DNA from: Buxus sempervirens
Lineage: Eukaryota; Streptophyta; Magnoliopsida; Buxales; Buxaceae
Assembly (NCBI GenBank): GCA_947561395.2
Contig: OX387192.1
Span: 9,646,221-9,710,220, forward strand
Direction of reading: 5' to 3'
Length of the DNA: 64,000 nt
The translations under genes were made by a program, and so were the position numbers. Numbering within the stretch: the stretch's first letter is position 1; the number at the start of each line of letters is the position of its first letter. Positions 31,469-42,599 of this stretch are shown in pieces. A model generated the notes under the pieces. The model saw nothing but the letters and a program-made list of their open reading frames with translations, made no database searches and was not told where the DNA came from.

Positions 31469-34257
31469 GATGTCACAAAGTTCTATGAGATCAATCACCA
31501 AGAAATTGGAGGGTTTATTTCATTGACCTTAACTGAAATCAGAATTTCTCATAATTTCAATAAGATTTAAGACACTGAATGTATGAAATAAGGATGCTAC
31601 CCTTATGCTAGAAATTATGGAGCCACAAACAACAATGAAAATGTATTTTTAGGATAGGGAATGAAAACCTAATTTTTCTTCTTCCTTGTATTTTGATAAA
31701 GTCAACTGTCTATATCCATGTCAATAGACAGAGAAATAAAAGATTGATTATCTAAGAGGCAAATAAAACAAACGTTTTAGAAAATATTATCTCTAAAATA
31801 GTTCTCTGAGTGAGATGAAAAAGAAAAAAAAAATTAAGAATAGCGAAAAAAAGTTTCAGTTTTCTTCTATATGCTTAAGTTTCTTTCTATGTTATTTGAA
31901 ATTCCTAGAATGAGTCTCTTTTTCATTTATCCTGTGAAATGTACTGGTAATACATACGTTAGTGTTATAATGCTAAGTTATCTGTTTCCAGGCATTGGAA
32001 AAGTCCAAGTTTGAGAAGTTTAATATCCAAGAAAGCTCATCCCCCACTTCAGCTTCACATAAATCCTCAGAACAGAAGTATATGTGATTGGGACATCTAA
32101 GAGTCACCAGATTTCAGATCTTTTATCTTGTTTTAGTAAACAAAAATAAGATAAAAAGCTTGATCACGTTACCGTTATGACTTTTAACCATATGTAAGAA
32201 CCCATTTACCTATAAACAAAAAAGTGAAATCAAATTAATATGTATGCTGAAGTGACTAACCTCTCCAAACAATGGAAGAACAAAATATCCCATGTTGGTG
32301 GAAAGGGAAAAAGGCTCTTGATTTAGTAGTGAGCATTTGCCTTTCCCCATTTTTTCACCAATAGTCCCCACAAGAACAAGTCCCAGATTCAAAGTGGTGA
32401 AACCGGTTCCGATCTCTCACCACTATTTTCCTCTTTGTGATCTTTGCAATCAGCTTGATCATTGAGTGACAATCATTGCATATCCTCAAGTTCTTCACAA
32501 TCCGCATTGTGGTTCCTGGTTCAGTTGAGATTAGCCCATAGCAGATGGCAAGCCTCTCACTGTGGATTGCCAGAGCCCATTCTTTCACCTGATCTTCAAT
32601 GTCCTGTAAAACCACATCTGTTTCAGGAGAATAACCTTCTAATCTCAAAAGTTCATTCAATTCTTCTAATTTTCTATAGATTTCTACTCTTTTGGGGTGC
32701 CTGAGGTCCCCCAAAAGGAATTCATGGATCTCATTCTTCACTTCAATTGAACTACAACCAGGTTCTTTCTCGATTCCTCTTTCCCTCATTTTCACTCGCA
32801 CCTGTGCAGCCTCCTCCCATTTCCTTGCTGAAGCATAGGCATTTGCCAGAAGAACATAAGTTCCTGAATCTGCAATCCCACCATCTACCGATATTTTTGC
32901 AATCCTTTCTCCCAATTCTAGGTTTCCATGGGTTTTACATGCACTAAGCAGAGCTCCCCACATAATATTATCTGGGGCTATTCTCATTTTATCAATGAAG
33001 TTATATGCCTCTTCAAGGCGACCCACACGGCCCAGAAGATCCACCACGCATCCATAATGCTCAATTCTTGGCTCAATCCCATAATCCTTGCTCATGGAGT
33101 GAAGGATTTCAAACCCCAAATCAACCAATCCTCCTTGACTACATGCATTCAAAACACCAACAAAGGTAACATCTGTTGGTCTCAACCGCTGCTTCAGAAT
33201 TCCATGAAACACCTCAATAGCTTCATCACTCTTCCCATGAATAGCAAGTCCCACAATCATAGAATTGTAAGTCACCACATCTCTGTCTTTCATTCCAATA
33301 AATACTACACGCGCCTCATCCAAACTACCACACCTTGAATACATATTAATCAGTGAAGAACCCACAAAAGTATTGACCTTAATCTCATACTTCCTCACAT
33401 AAGAATGCACCCACCTCCCAAGCTCTAATGCCCCTAACTGAGAACAAGCAGATAGAACACAAACAATGGTTACTTCATTAGGTCTCACATTCTCCCCCTG
33501 CATTTGTCTGAAGAGCTCCAAGGCCTTGTTCATCTCTCCATTCCTAACGAGGCCATTGATCATCGCTGTCCAACAAACCGTGTCCTTCAGAGAGACTCGG
33601 TCAAAGATTTCACGTGCCTGTTTCATCAACCCATGATCAAAATAACAAGAAATCATAACCGTAGAAGCAACAGCATCACCCTCAGGCATTTCATCAAACA
33701 ACTTTTGTGCGTCTTCAAATGACCCACATTTACCATAAAATTGGATGAGCTTCATCCGAACAGGCCTATTCGAACCAAATCGGAGCTTCAAAACTCTGCC
33801 ATGAATTTCCGGGCCCTCTTTAAGGGCAAATTTAGATCCACAGGCTTTCAGTACGGAACCAATCGTATATGGGTCAGGTTCAACAGATTCGGAAACCATT
33901 TGAAAGTATACCCAGATAGCATCTATGTAAGAACCGGTGGAGACATGCCCATCAATGAGAGCTGTGTATAGGTAGACATTAGGGTTGTCAATCTGTTCAA
34001 AAATCTTGGAGGCATAATTCATGGATTTGTACTTGGAGCAGAGACAAAGCAGCTCAAAGAGCATGAAGGGGTCTTGTCCATGGCCGTTTCTGATTATTTG
34101 GGCGTGTATCTGAGGGATTTGGGTGCTGTTCTCTAATCTCTGCAACAGAGATCTGATCTGAATTCGAGAATGGGGGTTCTTACAATTGGAATTCGAATTT
34201 GAATTTGGTGCCAAATGAAAGGCCCCCACAACGGCTAGCGAAGAAGTCATAGAGAAC
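31469..34257. repeat. Duplicated segment, copy A (PPR gene plus its 3' flank)
   Basis: From GATGTCACAAAGTTC at 31469 to just beyond the PPR start codon (about 34257) the sequence matches 58851-61650. Upstream of the start codon the two copies share nothing, so the duplication break is a few bases outside the ATG. Confidence 0.9.
32355..34250 (-). CDS. PPR-DYW RNA-editing factor, OTP80-like, copy A
   Basis: A single-exon frame of 631 codons. PPR proteins of the PLS class bind organellar RNA and the DYW domain is the C-to-U deaminase. The N-terminus (about 45 residues) is Ser/Asn-rich, as in a transit peptide. Tandem PPR motifs follow (DTVCWTAMINGLVRNGEMNK, NTFVGSSLINMYSRCG, DVVTYNSMIVGLAIHGKSDE), then E motifs (EPGCSSIEVKNEIHEFLLGD) and a full DYW domain with HSE at about 563, CNDC at about 591 and terminal CSCGDYW. 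The wording is close to my memory of Arabidopsis OTP80 (At5g59200, chloroplast rpl23 editing); as I recall that protein lacks a complete DYW, so orthology is likely rather than certain. It differs from copy B at about 29 residues. Because upstream homology stops at the ATG, this copy may lack the original promoter. Confidence 0.88.
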   Translation of the reverse strand: MTSSLAVVGAFHLAPNSNSNSNCKNPHSRIQIRSLLQRLENSTQIPQIHAQIIRNGHGQDPFMLFELLCLCSKYKSMNYASKIFEQIDNPNVYLYTALIDGHVSTGSYIDAIWVYFQMVSESVEPDPYTIGSVLKACGSKFALKEGPEIHGRVLKLRFGSNRPVRMKLIQFYGKCGSFEDAQKLFDEMPEGDAVASTVMISCYFDHGLMKQAREIFDRVSLKDTVCWTAMINGLVRNGEMNKALELFRQMQGENVRPNEVTIVCVLSACSQLGALELGRWVHSYVRKYEIKVNTFVGSSLINMYSRCGSLDEARVVFIGMKDRDVVTYNSMIVGLAIHGKSDEAIEVFHGILKQRLRPTDVTFVGVLNACSQGGLVDLGFEILHSMSKDYGIEPRIEHYGCVVDLLGRVGRLEEAYNFIDKMRIAPDNIMWGALLSACKTHGNLELGERIAKISVDGGIADSGTYVLLANAYASARKWEEAAQVRVKMRERGIEKEPGCSSIEVKNEIHEFLLGDLRHPKRVEIYRKLEELNELLRLEGYSPETDVVLQDIEDQVKEWALAIHSERLAICYGLISTEPGTTMRIVKNLRICNDCHSMIKLIAKITKRKIVVRDRNRFHHFESGTCSCGDYW

Positions 34258-35630
34258 GTTTGTCAGGGATACTTTAACCTTCTTTGTTACGGGCTCACAT
34301 CGTCTGTCACGTTAGGCTGCTGCTGAAACTGCTGCTTGAATCGGATGCTGCCGCGTGCAGGACATGGCAGCGCCTCGTTAACGTTCCTCAGCTCCGTTAA
34401 AATCAAATGAGCGGCAGCCCATTTTCGTCATCTCTCTCTCGTTCTTGAAAAAATTTGGTCTTCACCAGAAAGCAGTTATCTTCTTCTTCCTACGTCTACA
34501 ACAAAGCCCATACGTTCTTTGCATGAGCCCCTTATGTTGCAAAAAAGAAAAAAAAAACAAATAAGAAAGACAAAAACTTACAAACCAGCAAGGGTGAGAT
34601 TTCTATCTTCTTTCTCTCACAGAAGATAGAGAAATGGGTTGGGTGCTCCACTGGCAGAAGAGAGAGAATGAAAAGAATTTTCTTTTCGTTTTTCAACTAA
34701 TGGCAAGGGATATAGACAAAGAGCATGAGATTCAAAAACCTGGGCATAAAAATGCTCAGAGAGATAAAGCAGAGATGGTCTTTCGAGAGAACACCAAAAC
34801 ACAACGGGGAAGAGAGAGAACCAGCTGTCCTTGTTCTGGTAGTGAACTGAGAGAGAAACCCCCGAGAAGGAGAGGAACGAGAGAGAGAGAGAATCAGTGA
34901 AGCAAAAAAAAAATTTAGAGAAGCAACTATCTTCTGTCGCAGTCAATCACGAACCAGCACCCCTCAATATGAAAAATCCCTCCCTTTTTGCTGAGATATA
35001 AGCCTAATTTTAGAGAGTTTTTCAATCTCCCTCCAATCCTTTTTCCCAAAGAGCCTGAAATTTTGCGTCCTTCACTTCAAAATTCCCATTTTTCAATCTC
35101 CTCCAACTTTCTAAATCCCTCTACTATTGCTCCAACCTCCTCCTAATGGATTCATTTCCAATGAGAGAGAAACTTGCATTGAACGAGAGATAACTTGACA
35201 TCGAAATGTCATTAACACAGATTCTAACGAGAGAGCACCTCGCATCGAAATGGCGTTAACGCATTTGAAGATTCTCTATCGAATGTATTAACCGAGAACG
35301 AACCACAGAGAGAGGCTCCCAAAATGAATTCCCGCCTCATTTTCCTCCCCGCCCGTTCGTCTTGCGAATGCTCTTGCAAATGACCGGTGCGGGACACGCG
35401 TCCAACCTCCCTCTCTCCTCTTTCAAACGTCAACGTTAGTTTTAAGCCGGGTTCGAGCCGGTAGGTCGATTGGAGCCGCGTTCGAAAAGTCATTCATTCG
35501 AGTCGCATTCGTTAATAAACACTTTCTCTCTCTCAGTCTCTCTGCAAAGTAAACACTATCAATCTCTCTGCAAAGTGGAACCTTCATTCGAGCACCGTTT
35601 TGAATTGAATTCGATTGAGAGTGTCGAGTG
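34258..35630. other. Upstream region between PPR copy A and the TVP38-like gene
   Basis: No supported gene. It contains GAGAGA/CTCTCT-rich stretches (34840-34900, 35520-35580), typical of plant promoters and 5' UTRs, and would hold the start regions of the two divergent genes on either side. Confidence 0.5.
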
Positions 35631-38148
35631 ATGACGTATAATATGGAAGAAGACGGTGCTGTTGTTCCGGAGCTGACGCTGCAGATGAAGGATGGAAAAG
35701 GAAATTATATGAAATTAGGAAACTCAAATCATACGGGAGCTGAGGAAATGGGAGGACCGGAGGCTCCATGCCTTAGAAGGAGAAAACCCTTGTGGTTTCT
35801 CGTGAAAGCAATTTTACTTTGTGCGTTCTTGGCTGCACTGGTCGTAGTTTTCATCAAATGGGTTGGTCCGTTCTTCTTGAATAAGGTTGTTATTTTATGA
35901 CGAAGTCAGCTACATTTACTTTTTGAACTCTGGGTGATTCATGCTTGTCTATGGATGCTGTTGTTTGCAATCTATATTTTCGGAATCTCTGTATGTCAGC
36001 AATACTAATGCTGTTGCTATCTTTGGGAAATCTCTTCAAAATAGTGATTAATTTTTGAAGATTTATTTGGTAGATCTCCTATAATCAACAGGAGTTCTGC
36101 TGATCATATATTTTATTTTGTTTTGTTTTTTATATCTGTGATTATGTAGGAACTTAAATCATTTACGAGGAATCTGTTAACGGTTTGAAATTTGTTATGA
36201 ACGTTCATGGTGAAAAATTAGGGTTCTTGATACGGTGAAACTTTTTTTTTTTGGGGGGGGGGGATAACCTACTTTTTCCCCTGGTTTTCAACCAAGTGTA
36301 TTTGACCTGTTACTTGCATGTCCATTTTACTAATTTACTTGGGCACCCTTGATCACAATTTTATGGCCATGATTGCAAAATGCCTATTGTTAGTACTTTA
36401 TATGCATGCCTTCTTGCTTTTAGGTTTGAATTATATTTTCCACTACTAGACTGTCAGGATGGTGACTACAGAACCGGGCCTCATATTTTCTCTCCATTTA
36501 TATTGAAGCAACACCAAGATAATCCATATTATTTGGAGAAAATTTTGATCCCATACAGCAGCAGAGCATATGATTTCTGGATGGCATATTTTGCCTTGGA
36601 GTTATGGTTATTTTACCTTTCTCCTCCTTATGGTTCTGGACAGGTTATGTGATACTTTCTATTTGTCATTTTAAATGCTTTAGTTGGGTAGTAGTTCAGA
36701 TGAAAATATTGTAAATTTGCGCTAGGTCAAGTTTCGAGGAGATTAGATGGACCAGGCTTTGTTTCTTTCACCCAAAGGAAAATGCATGCTGGTGCTTGTG
36801 AGTTTTCTGTATGTTTGATTTTAACCTAAATTCAGTAAAATCTGAAAAGAATGTCCAAAAATTAGCCAAATCTGCTAAAATAGCATACCAAGATTTTTAG
36901 CTGAAAATTACTTTTCAACTTATCTTTATCACATCCATTACATTTTGTGCCTCACAAACTGTCTCCCTGTTTCATCGATGCCAATTGCAGCTCCCTCTTC
37001 CTCTCCTGTCACGGGCACTAATCACATTTCAGCAACTACCTCTGCATTGGTGCCGACTTACTCAAGCACTCGGTGCAATCCCCTCTCTTCCCCTTCTGAT
37101 GGTCCTTTCTCTTCTATTAAAGTTAGAATTAATTTAAACTAAAAATTATAATTCCGTTACTGCTTTTTTTTTTTTGATGAAATTCCTTTACTGCTAATTG
37201 TCTCTCATAAATGATATGTCTCTCTTTGTCTGTCTCTGTCCATGTCTCTTGCCTAGTGTTAGAAACCAGATCATGCATTGAAATTACAAGGATGTGGGCA
37301 AAACGGGTCTATTCAATTTGGTTTTCATCGTTGATGCCTTGTTCTAAATATTACTACCGTGATTTGGTTCACACATATTTAATAACAAAGCTCGAACCAG
37401 TTTTACTGACCGATCTTGCCTGATTTAGAACATTGATACTATCATTTAACATAGTTGCATTTTATTGTTGAATTCATAGAAGTAGATCTTTCAGAACTTG
37501 GTAGAAGCGTATCTTCTCCAAGGACCTACATTTTATTGCTTGCATGTCTACTCGGTGTTCTAGTTATGGATGTTAAAAGATGCACAATAACTCTGTCATA
37601 TCCTAAATGTTAAGTTACCATGTGAAATAAATTTTCAAGTTAATTTGGTTTAGGTTGACTTTGAACTTATACTGATACGCATCTTCAATTCAAAGAAATT
37701 TGTTTATTTTGGTTTAGGTTTTTTTTCTTAAATTTTGTTTCTTAAAATTGTTTATAAGGTTTATATTCTGCTTATTTTATCTTTTATTTCTAGGCAATTA
37801 AAAGAAACTGGTAATTGCTCCTTTTTTTTTTAGCCTTTCATAATGTTATGCTCACTTGACATTCATGAGATACTTTGGGTCCACAAAAGGGGGAAAAAAT
37901 AAAAGAAGAAGAAATACATTGGGCCTTCTCTAACTCTGCTCACTTATTTCAGTGGGATTTTGATGAAAACGCTGGCAGATGCATCACAAGAACAGCAACC
38001 CCTCACAGCACTGCAGATCATCTTTGATGTCATTGGGTTTTGTGTAACCCTAGTTGCTACAATCATGATTGGAGCTACAACAGGAAGAGGAGCCACCACA
38101 GGAGTAGATCTGGTTCAACCCCACGAACACGTCCCTCTGTGTAACTGA
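35631..38148 (+). pseudogene. TVP38/TMEM64 (VTT-domain) family gene, first and last exons only
   Basis: Exon 1 (35631-35885, 85 codons, ends AAG before GTTGTT) encodes a soluble head and a membrane segment WFLVKAILLCAFLAALVVVF followed by KWVGPFFLNK, which matches the start of plant SNARE-associated Golgi / TVP38 proteins. The last exon (37953-38148, after TTATTTCAG) reads GILMKTLADASQ, LQIIFDVIGFCVTLVATIMI and ends at a TGA, matching the C-terminal helix of the same family. These membrane proteins usually run to about 300 residues with a central VTT domain. I could not find the central exons in the 2.07 kb between, and the two exons are not in compatible phase (0 versus 1). I therefore call it a truncated pseudogene. 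The alternative is diverged middle exons that I failed to see. Confidence 0.6.
36242..36263. repeat. T11G11 homopolymer junction
   Basis: Eleven T are followed directly by eleven G inside the TVP38-like gene remnant. Such runs are prone to sequencing error. Confidence 0.9.
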
Positions 38149-38287
38149 AGGAAGTCATATCTTACTCGGCAAGGTTTGGGGTTATATGATTCAAACCATT
38201 CGATTCTTAAAATTGCTCACGTATAGGCAAAAGCAATGTATATAATACGTAAGGTGTAGTTGAGTGTTGGAGAAGAGGGGATTACTG

Positions 38288-38648
38288 CTATGGGTCAGGT
38301 TCAACAGATTCGGAAACCATTTGAAAGTATACCCTGATAGCATCAATGTAAGAACAGGTGGAGACATGCCCATCAATTAGGGTTGTCAATCTGTTCAAAA
38401 ACCTTGGAGGCATAATTCATGGATTTGTACTTGGAGCAGAGACAAAGCAGCTCAAAGAGCATAAAGGGGTCTTGTCCATGGCCGGTTCTGATTATTTGGG
38501 CGTGTATCTGAGGGATTTGGGTGCTGTTCTCTAACCTCTGCAACAGAGATCTGATCCGAATCCGAGAATGGGAGTTCTTACAATTGGAATTCGGATTTGA
38601 ATTAGGCGCCAAAGGAAAGGCCCCCACAACGGCTAGCGAAGAAGTCAT
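38288..38648 (-). pseudogene. 5' fragment of the OTP80-like PPR gene
   Basis: The first 91 codons are open from the ATG at 38648 (MTSSLAVVGAFPLAPNSN) and match the full copies. A deletion of about 20 bp near 38378 relative to the full copy then breaks the frame, and homology ends at 38288, around codon 120. No PPR tract or DYW domain remains, so it cannot be functional. It lies 4 kb upstream of full copy A. Confidence 0.9.
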
Positions 38649-38837
38649 TGCGAACGTTTCGTAGCTGAACGTTTTCGGTTAATCTTCCGTTTCATCCTCG
38701 ATAGTCGCGATAACTCGCAACTCTCGTTTTCTAAAAGTTAAAATGGAAATCTTACATCTGAAACCTTCTTTTTAAAGGGAAACAGCAACGAGGATGAATT
38801 AATGTTATGTGTTTTTTTATCTTCGTGCTTGATGTGG

Positions 38838-39205
38838 ATACAACTCACAGATCTGCTGGAGCCTAACGCTGGAAGATTAATTGGAGCTTTCACAGATCTT
38901 CACCCATACGTTCCAAATTTATTATCGACTACAATCAAATTAATTACTGGATACAACTCACTCATTAAAAATACAACATAGTTTAGCATAGGATACAACT
39001 CAACTCTTGTTAGGTACAACCCAATGTATATATCATAGGGTATTCAACTTATCATGGGTACAATCTCATTCATCATGTGGTACAACGGGTATAATCCATT
39101 TCATTATGATAGGTTGGTATGACGAATGAGTAAGACACGTGGCGAAGATCGGTGGATGCTCCAGCCGATCTTCCACGTAAGAGGTTCTAGCCGATGTGAG
39201 GGCCC
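38838..39205. other. Insertion specific to copy A'
   Basis: This stretch interrupts the match to 61857-61910. It repeats the word ATACAACTCA several times and ends with an inverted pair around GAAGATCGG / CCGATCTTC (about 39147-39176). Its class is not recognised. Confidence 0.5.
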
Positions 39206-39412
39206 ACGGCAGGAGGTGCATATAACCCCTTATATTTTGGGGACCCGCCATTTATTTTTTGGGAGCCCCATACTTCATATGAGGGGATGTATACACTCCA
39301 CGCTATAGATGATGTCTATTGAAATTTCTAATCCAATTTGATGTTAGGGGATAGGGACAAGTAAAAAAATTGCATATAGAGCTGAAGAAGAGAGCATGAT
39401 TGTATCTGTAAG

Positions 39413-39763
39413 TAGGGGTAGGAATGGCAATGGGACGGATTCCGATAAGTGAGCACTATTGAACCCAAACCTTGCGCTCTCGAAATTTAGGTAAATACCA
39501 AACCCTAACCTGCACTTATCGGGTTGGTAATGGGCGGGATAGGTTTGACCTTGGTTGAAGTATAAAATGTAGTTTTTTTTTTTCATAAAAATAATATTTA
39601 AAACATATCAAAAAATAATATTTAATTTCAGAAGACCGGGTTTGGGGGTTGGGACGAGTTGGGAAAACCTCAACCCAACCCTAACTCTAATTTAGCCATA
39701 CTAGACCCTAACCATTAGGGGTGGGTGAGTTATGCATTCGGCCCGCTCCATTATCATCCCTAG
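39413..39763. mobile_element. hAT-type MITE in copy A'
   Basis: It starts TAGGGGTAGGAATGGCAATG and ends CCATTATCATCCCTA, imperfect inverted ends of the kind seen in plant hAT-derived MITEs, with A/T-rich non-coding content. A diverged copy lies at the same relative place in the other duplicate (62117-62418), so insertion preceded the duplication. Confidence 0.45.
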
Positions 39764-41390
39764 TAAAGCTAAGCCATATAGACTAAGCCATATAGACAAG
39801 GCCCATAGGAAGGCTTATGGAATAGATAAAGAGACTCTGAAACCAAAAAGGCTCCTGTTAAGAGATCCAGCCCACAAAAAGGATGTTTGTACCTATTCTT
39901 CCCTCCAGATAATCTCTACAACATTGACTGAGCAGATATTTGTTACCTTTTGGGAATAATTTACATTTGTTCTTGTTGTTCTCTCTTTAGCATTATCAAA
40001 ATGGTCAATTGACTTCTTTTTGAATGGATTCTTTGTTGGGTGTTGTGGAAATCCTTCAATTGGGACTCTTTTTCTAGGAAGTCCTATACTTAAAAGGACA
40101 ATTTTCTCAAGGGTTCCAAAAATTTTCAACATTTATGACCATTTTCACAAAACATCTGTCCCTTATTGTTTCCTACCATCACTACTTTATATCAAAAGTA
40201 GTGATGTTACTCTGATAAAAGCCTTTGGAAGGAGGAATATGGAGCCCACCCCATGGCGTTAACTTCACATCCAAAGTGATCCAATTTAATAAAAGAAGGA
40301 ATACAATTTACTAATACAATTAGATCCCATTTTGTTTATGATCAAGAATCATTAGGTTTTAATATCAATGGAAACAAGGTTGATGGTTATTTTTAGAAAA
40401 AGTTGTTGCTCCTTTGACAAATTGCATTTATTAAAGAAGTGGTTCCATCCAAAATAATTTCACCAACAGCCCAAGACATATAGGCCCCACTTCATGGTCA
40501 TTTGAAAGCTACACAATTGGGCATTAGCTAAAGTCTTAACTTCCATTATCAATTATGATATATTTATTAGCAGAGTAATGGAGGCACTTATCCATTTCAA
40601 TATTAAATAAAAAAAACATAAAAGTTATTATAAATTATACTGATTATATAATATTTTAAAGAAGCACGATCCACTACTCAAAATACACATTTCAAAGAGA
40701 AACTACCAAAGATTTAGAGTTGCATAGCACAAGCCAGTTAAGGAAAAGCCACGGAGACTTTCAAAAGACTGATAGAAAAACAGGGGTTTACTGTAATCAA
40801 AAAATAAAAAAAGGTTCACAAAAGTGTGGCTCCATCAGTTTTATTGCTTTCTAAGCAACGTTATTGAAAGAGACAGACAGAGAGAGACAATCAGCCATTG
40901 AAGCGTAACAAATAATAAGAAAAGCTTAATTGGAATCCATTATCTCGGGCCACGTAATTGTTTGAATATCCCCAGATCAAATCACATAAACAAGTCATGT
41001 AAATGACTTTAGTTTTTTTCTTGATGACAGCACCAGGATGGTACTTGACAAAACGGTGACTGTAATCAGCAAACCATAATGCAGAAAACCGTGGGTGTCC
41101 CCTTAAGACTCCTTGGGACAGATCTTAATGGGATGTCACAAACAGGAACATCCTTTGATGGTTTTCTTCTGAAAGAACTCAAAATGGCCAGTTTTGATGA
41201 TTTCTTCAGACCCCAGAATTGTTTCTCACATGGACTGGGTCAACCATTTCAACTTGAAAGTTTGATATTGCTTGCTATCTCCACCGTGTTGGCTCAGAAG
41301 TTTCTTGTAAGAAAGCTCTCTCTCTCCCATAAACCAGACGGTCCCAGTTATGAAAATGTGCCTCCAGTTGGCACCAACTCAGATATTAAG

Positions 41391-42460
41391 TGAAAAATGC
41401 CTTTCACAAGCCAAAAATCTTTAATAGAAAGTTGTTATTTGGGTGGGATTTCACCATCTTTCAACGTGAAAGGTCACAGGCTTTGCCACCTACCAATGCA
41501 CGCCTTAGATGTTGGTCAAGACTTGGGGTGTCATATATCAAGTTTGTAAAGAAATTCTCTATCATATGAGCCTTCAGTTCTCCCCCTGTTTCCCGGTCAC
41601 CGGATACCCCCGGTGTACTCATTGGCAACCGATTTCCTCTACGAGGAAATCCTGTTTGGATTCCTCTTGGGAGCGCCTGCGGACGCGTGCCTCAGCCCTT
41701 CGTTCGGCTCAGTTTTTAGCCGGCTCCGGATCATGCCCGGGTATGCTAGAGCTGTCGGTGGCTCATTTGCTTCACTGCTTCACGTGGGCGTTACCGGACG
41801 GGATGAAGCCCAGCGAACTCGTCATGGGGGATGTATTTGGACTCACTGCTCCCCGGGAGATTCGACTCGTTGCAGTACCCACTCCAAGATTGATTTGCCC
41901 TCTGTTTTGAGAGGAGCTTTTCATAGTCAAAAAGCTATCGAAGTACTCGTCTAATCTATAAATACCACCTATACTTGGTTTGAAATTTCACCCTGTGAAG
42001 AAGAAACAAAAATAGAAAGGAAAGAAGGAGAATTTGAATGGTACTCGTCCATCTTTCCTTTAACCCCTCTGTTCATAAAAGGGACTCGCGAGTCTTTGTT
42101 GTTTGTATTGTGTGGAGACCGTTTTGGCGTTTGTTTGTGCCCATTTTCAATTGAATCAAGAACGGCATTAATAAACACCTTCTGTTTTTCTGAAGATCAG
42201 TTTTTCCCTTTTGGGTGTCATGAGGAGAACATTTCTGGCACCTTTGTTGTTTGTCTTTTGGTTCAGTCTTTAATGGAGAGAGGGTGGCCCAAGGCCATAG
42301 ACAATTTCAATTTGGAGGGGGCAAGATGGTGGATACTACTGTCGGCCAAAGCTTCTATTTGGTTCCATCTCACCCATCCCCTTGTTGGTAATAATTTTGT
42401 TTATAAAAAACCACTATAAATGGGATAAGAAGGATATATATATGCACATTTTTCAGTCGA
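41391..42460. other. Region between duplicate A' and the fold-back element
   Basis: Overlapping open frames at 41509-41954 have no recognisable domain. At 41630-41700 there is a partial, diverged + strand copy of the terminal repeat of the neighbouring fold-back element (TTTCCTCTACGAGGAAATCC, then TCTTGGGAGCGCC-like text). Confidence 0.4.
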
Positions 42461-42599
42461 TTTCCTCTACGAGGAAATCCTCTTTCGATTCGTCTTGGGA
42501 GCGCCGGGTGACGACACGCGTCCCACCCGGTCCCACTCCTCATCAGCTGAGAGGAAATTGGCTGGCTCCGGTTTTTGAGCCAGCCAATTAAACATAAGT

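Larger units (their letters stand above)
38288..41390. repeat. Duplicated segment, copy A' (PPR 5' end plus upstream flank)
   Basis: This matches 61267 to the window end (64000), including the PPR 5' end, its promoter region, a MITE and a further 1.6 kb. It contains a roughly 360-bp insertion (38838-39205) absent from the other copy. The match is still visible at 41356, where the other copy leaves the window. Confidence 0.9.

Noticed and set aside
32462-33971. Plus-strand frames opposite the PPR genes
   Set aside because: They are shadows of the minus-strand PPR coding sequence and recur only because the gene is duplicated.
41509-41954. Two overlapping frames of 113 and 133 codons
   Set aside because: They overlap each other and a partial fold-back terminal repeat; no similarity recognised.
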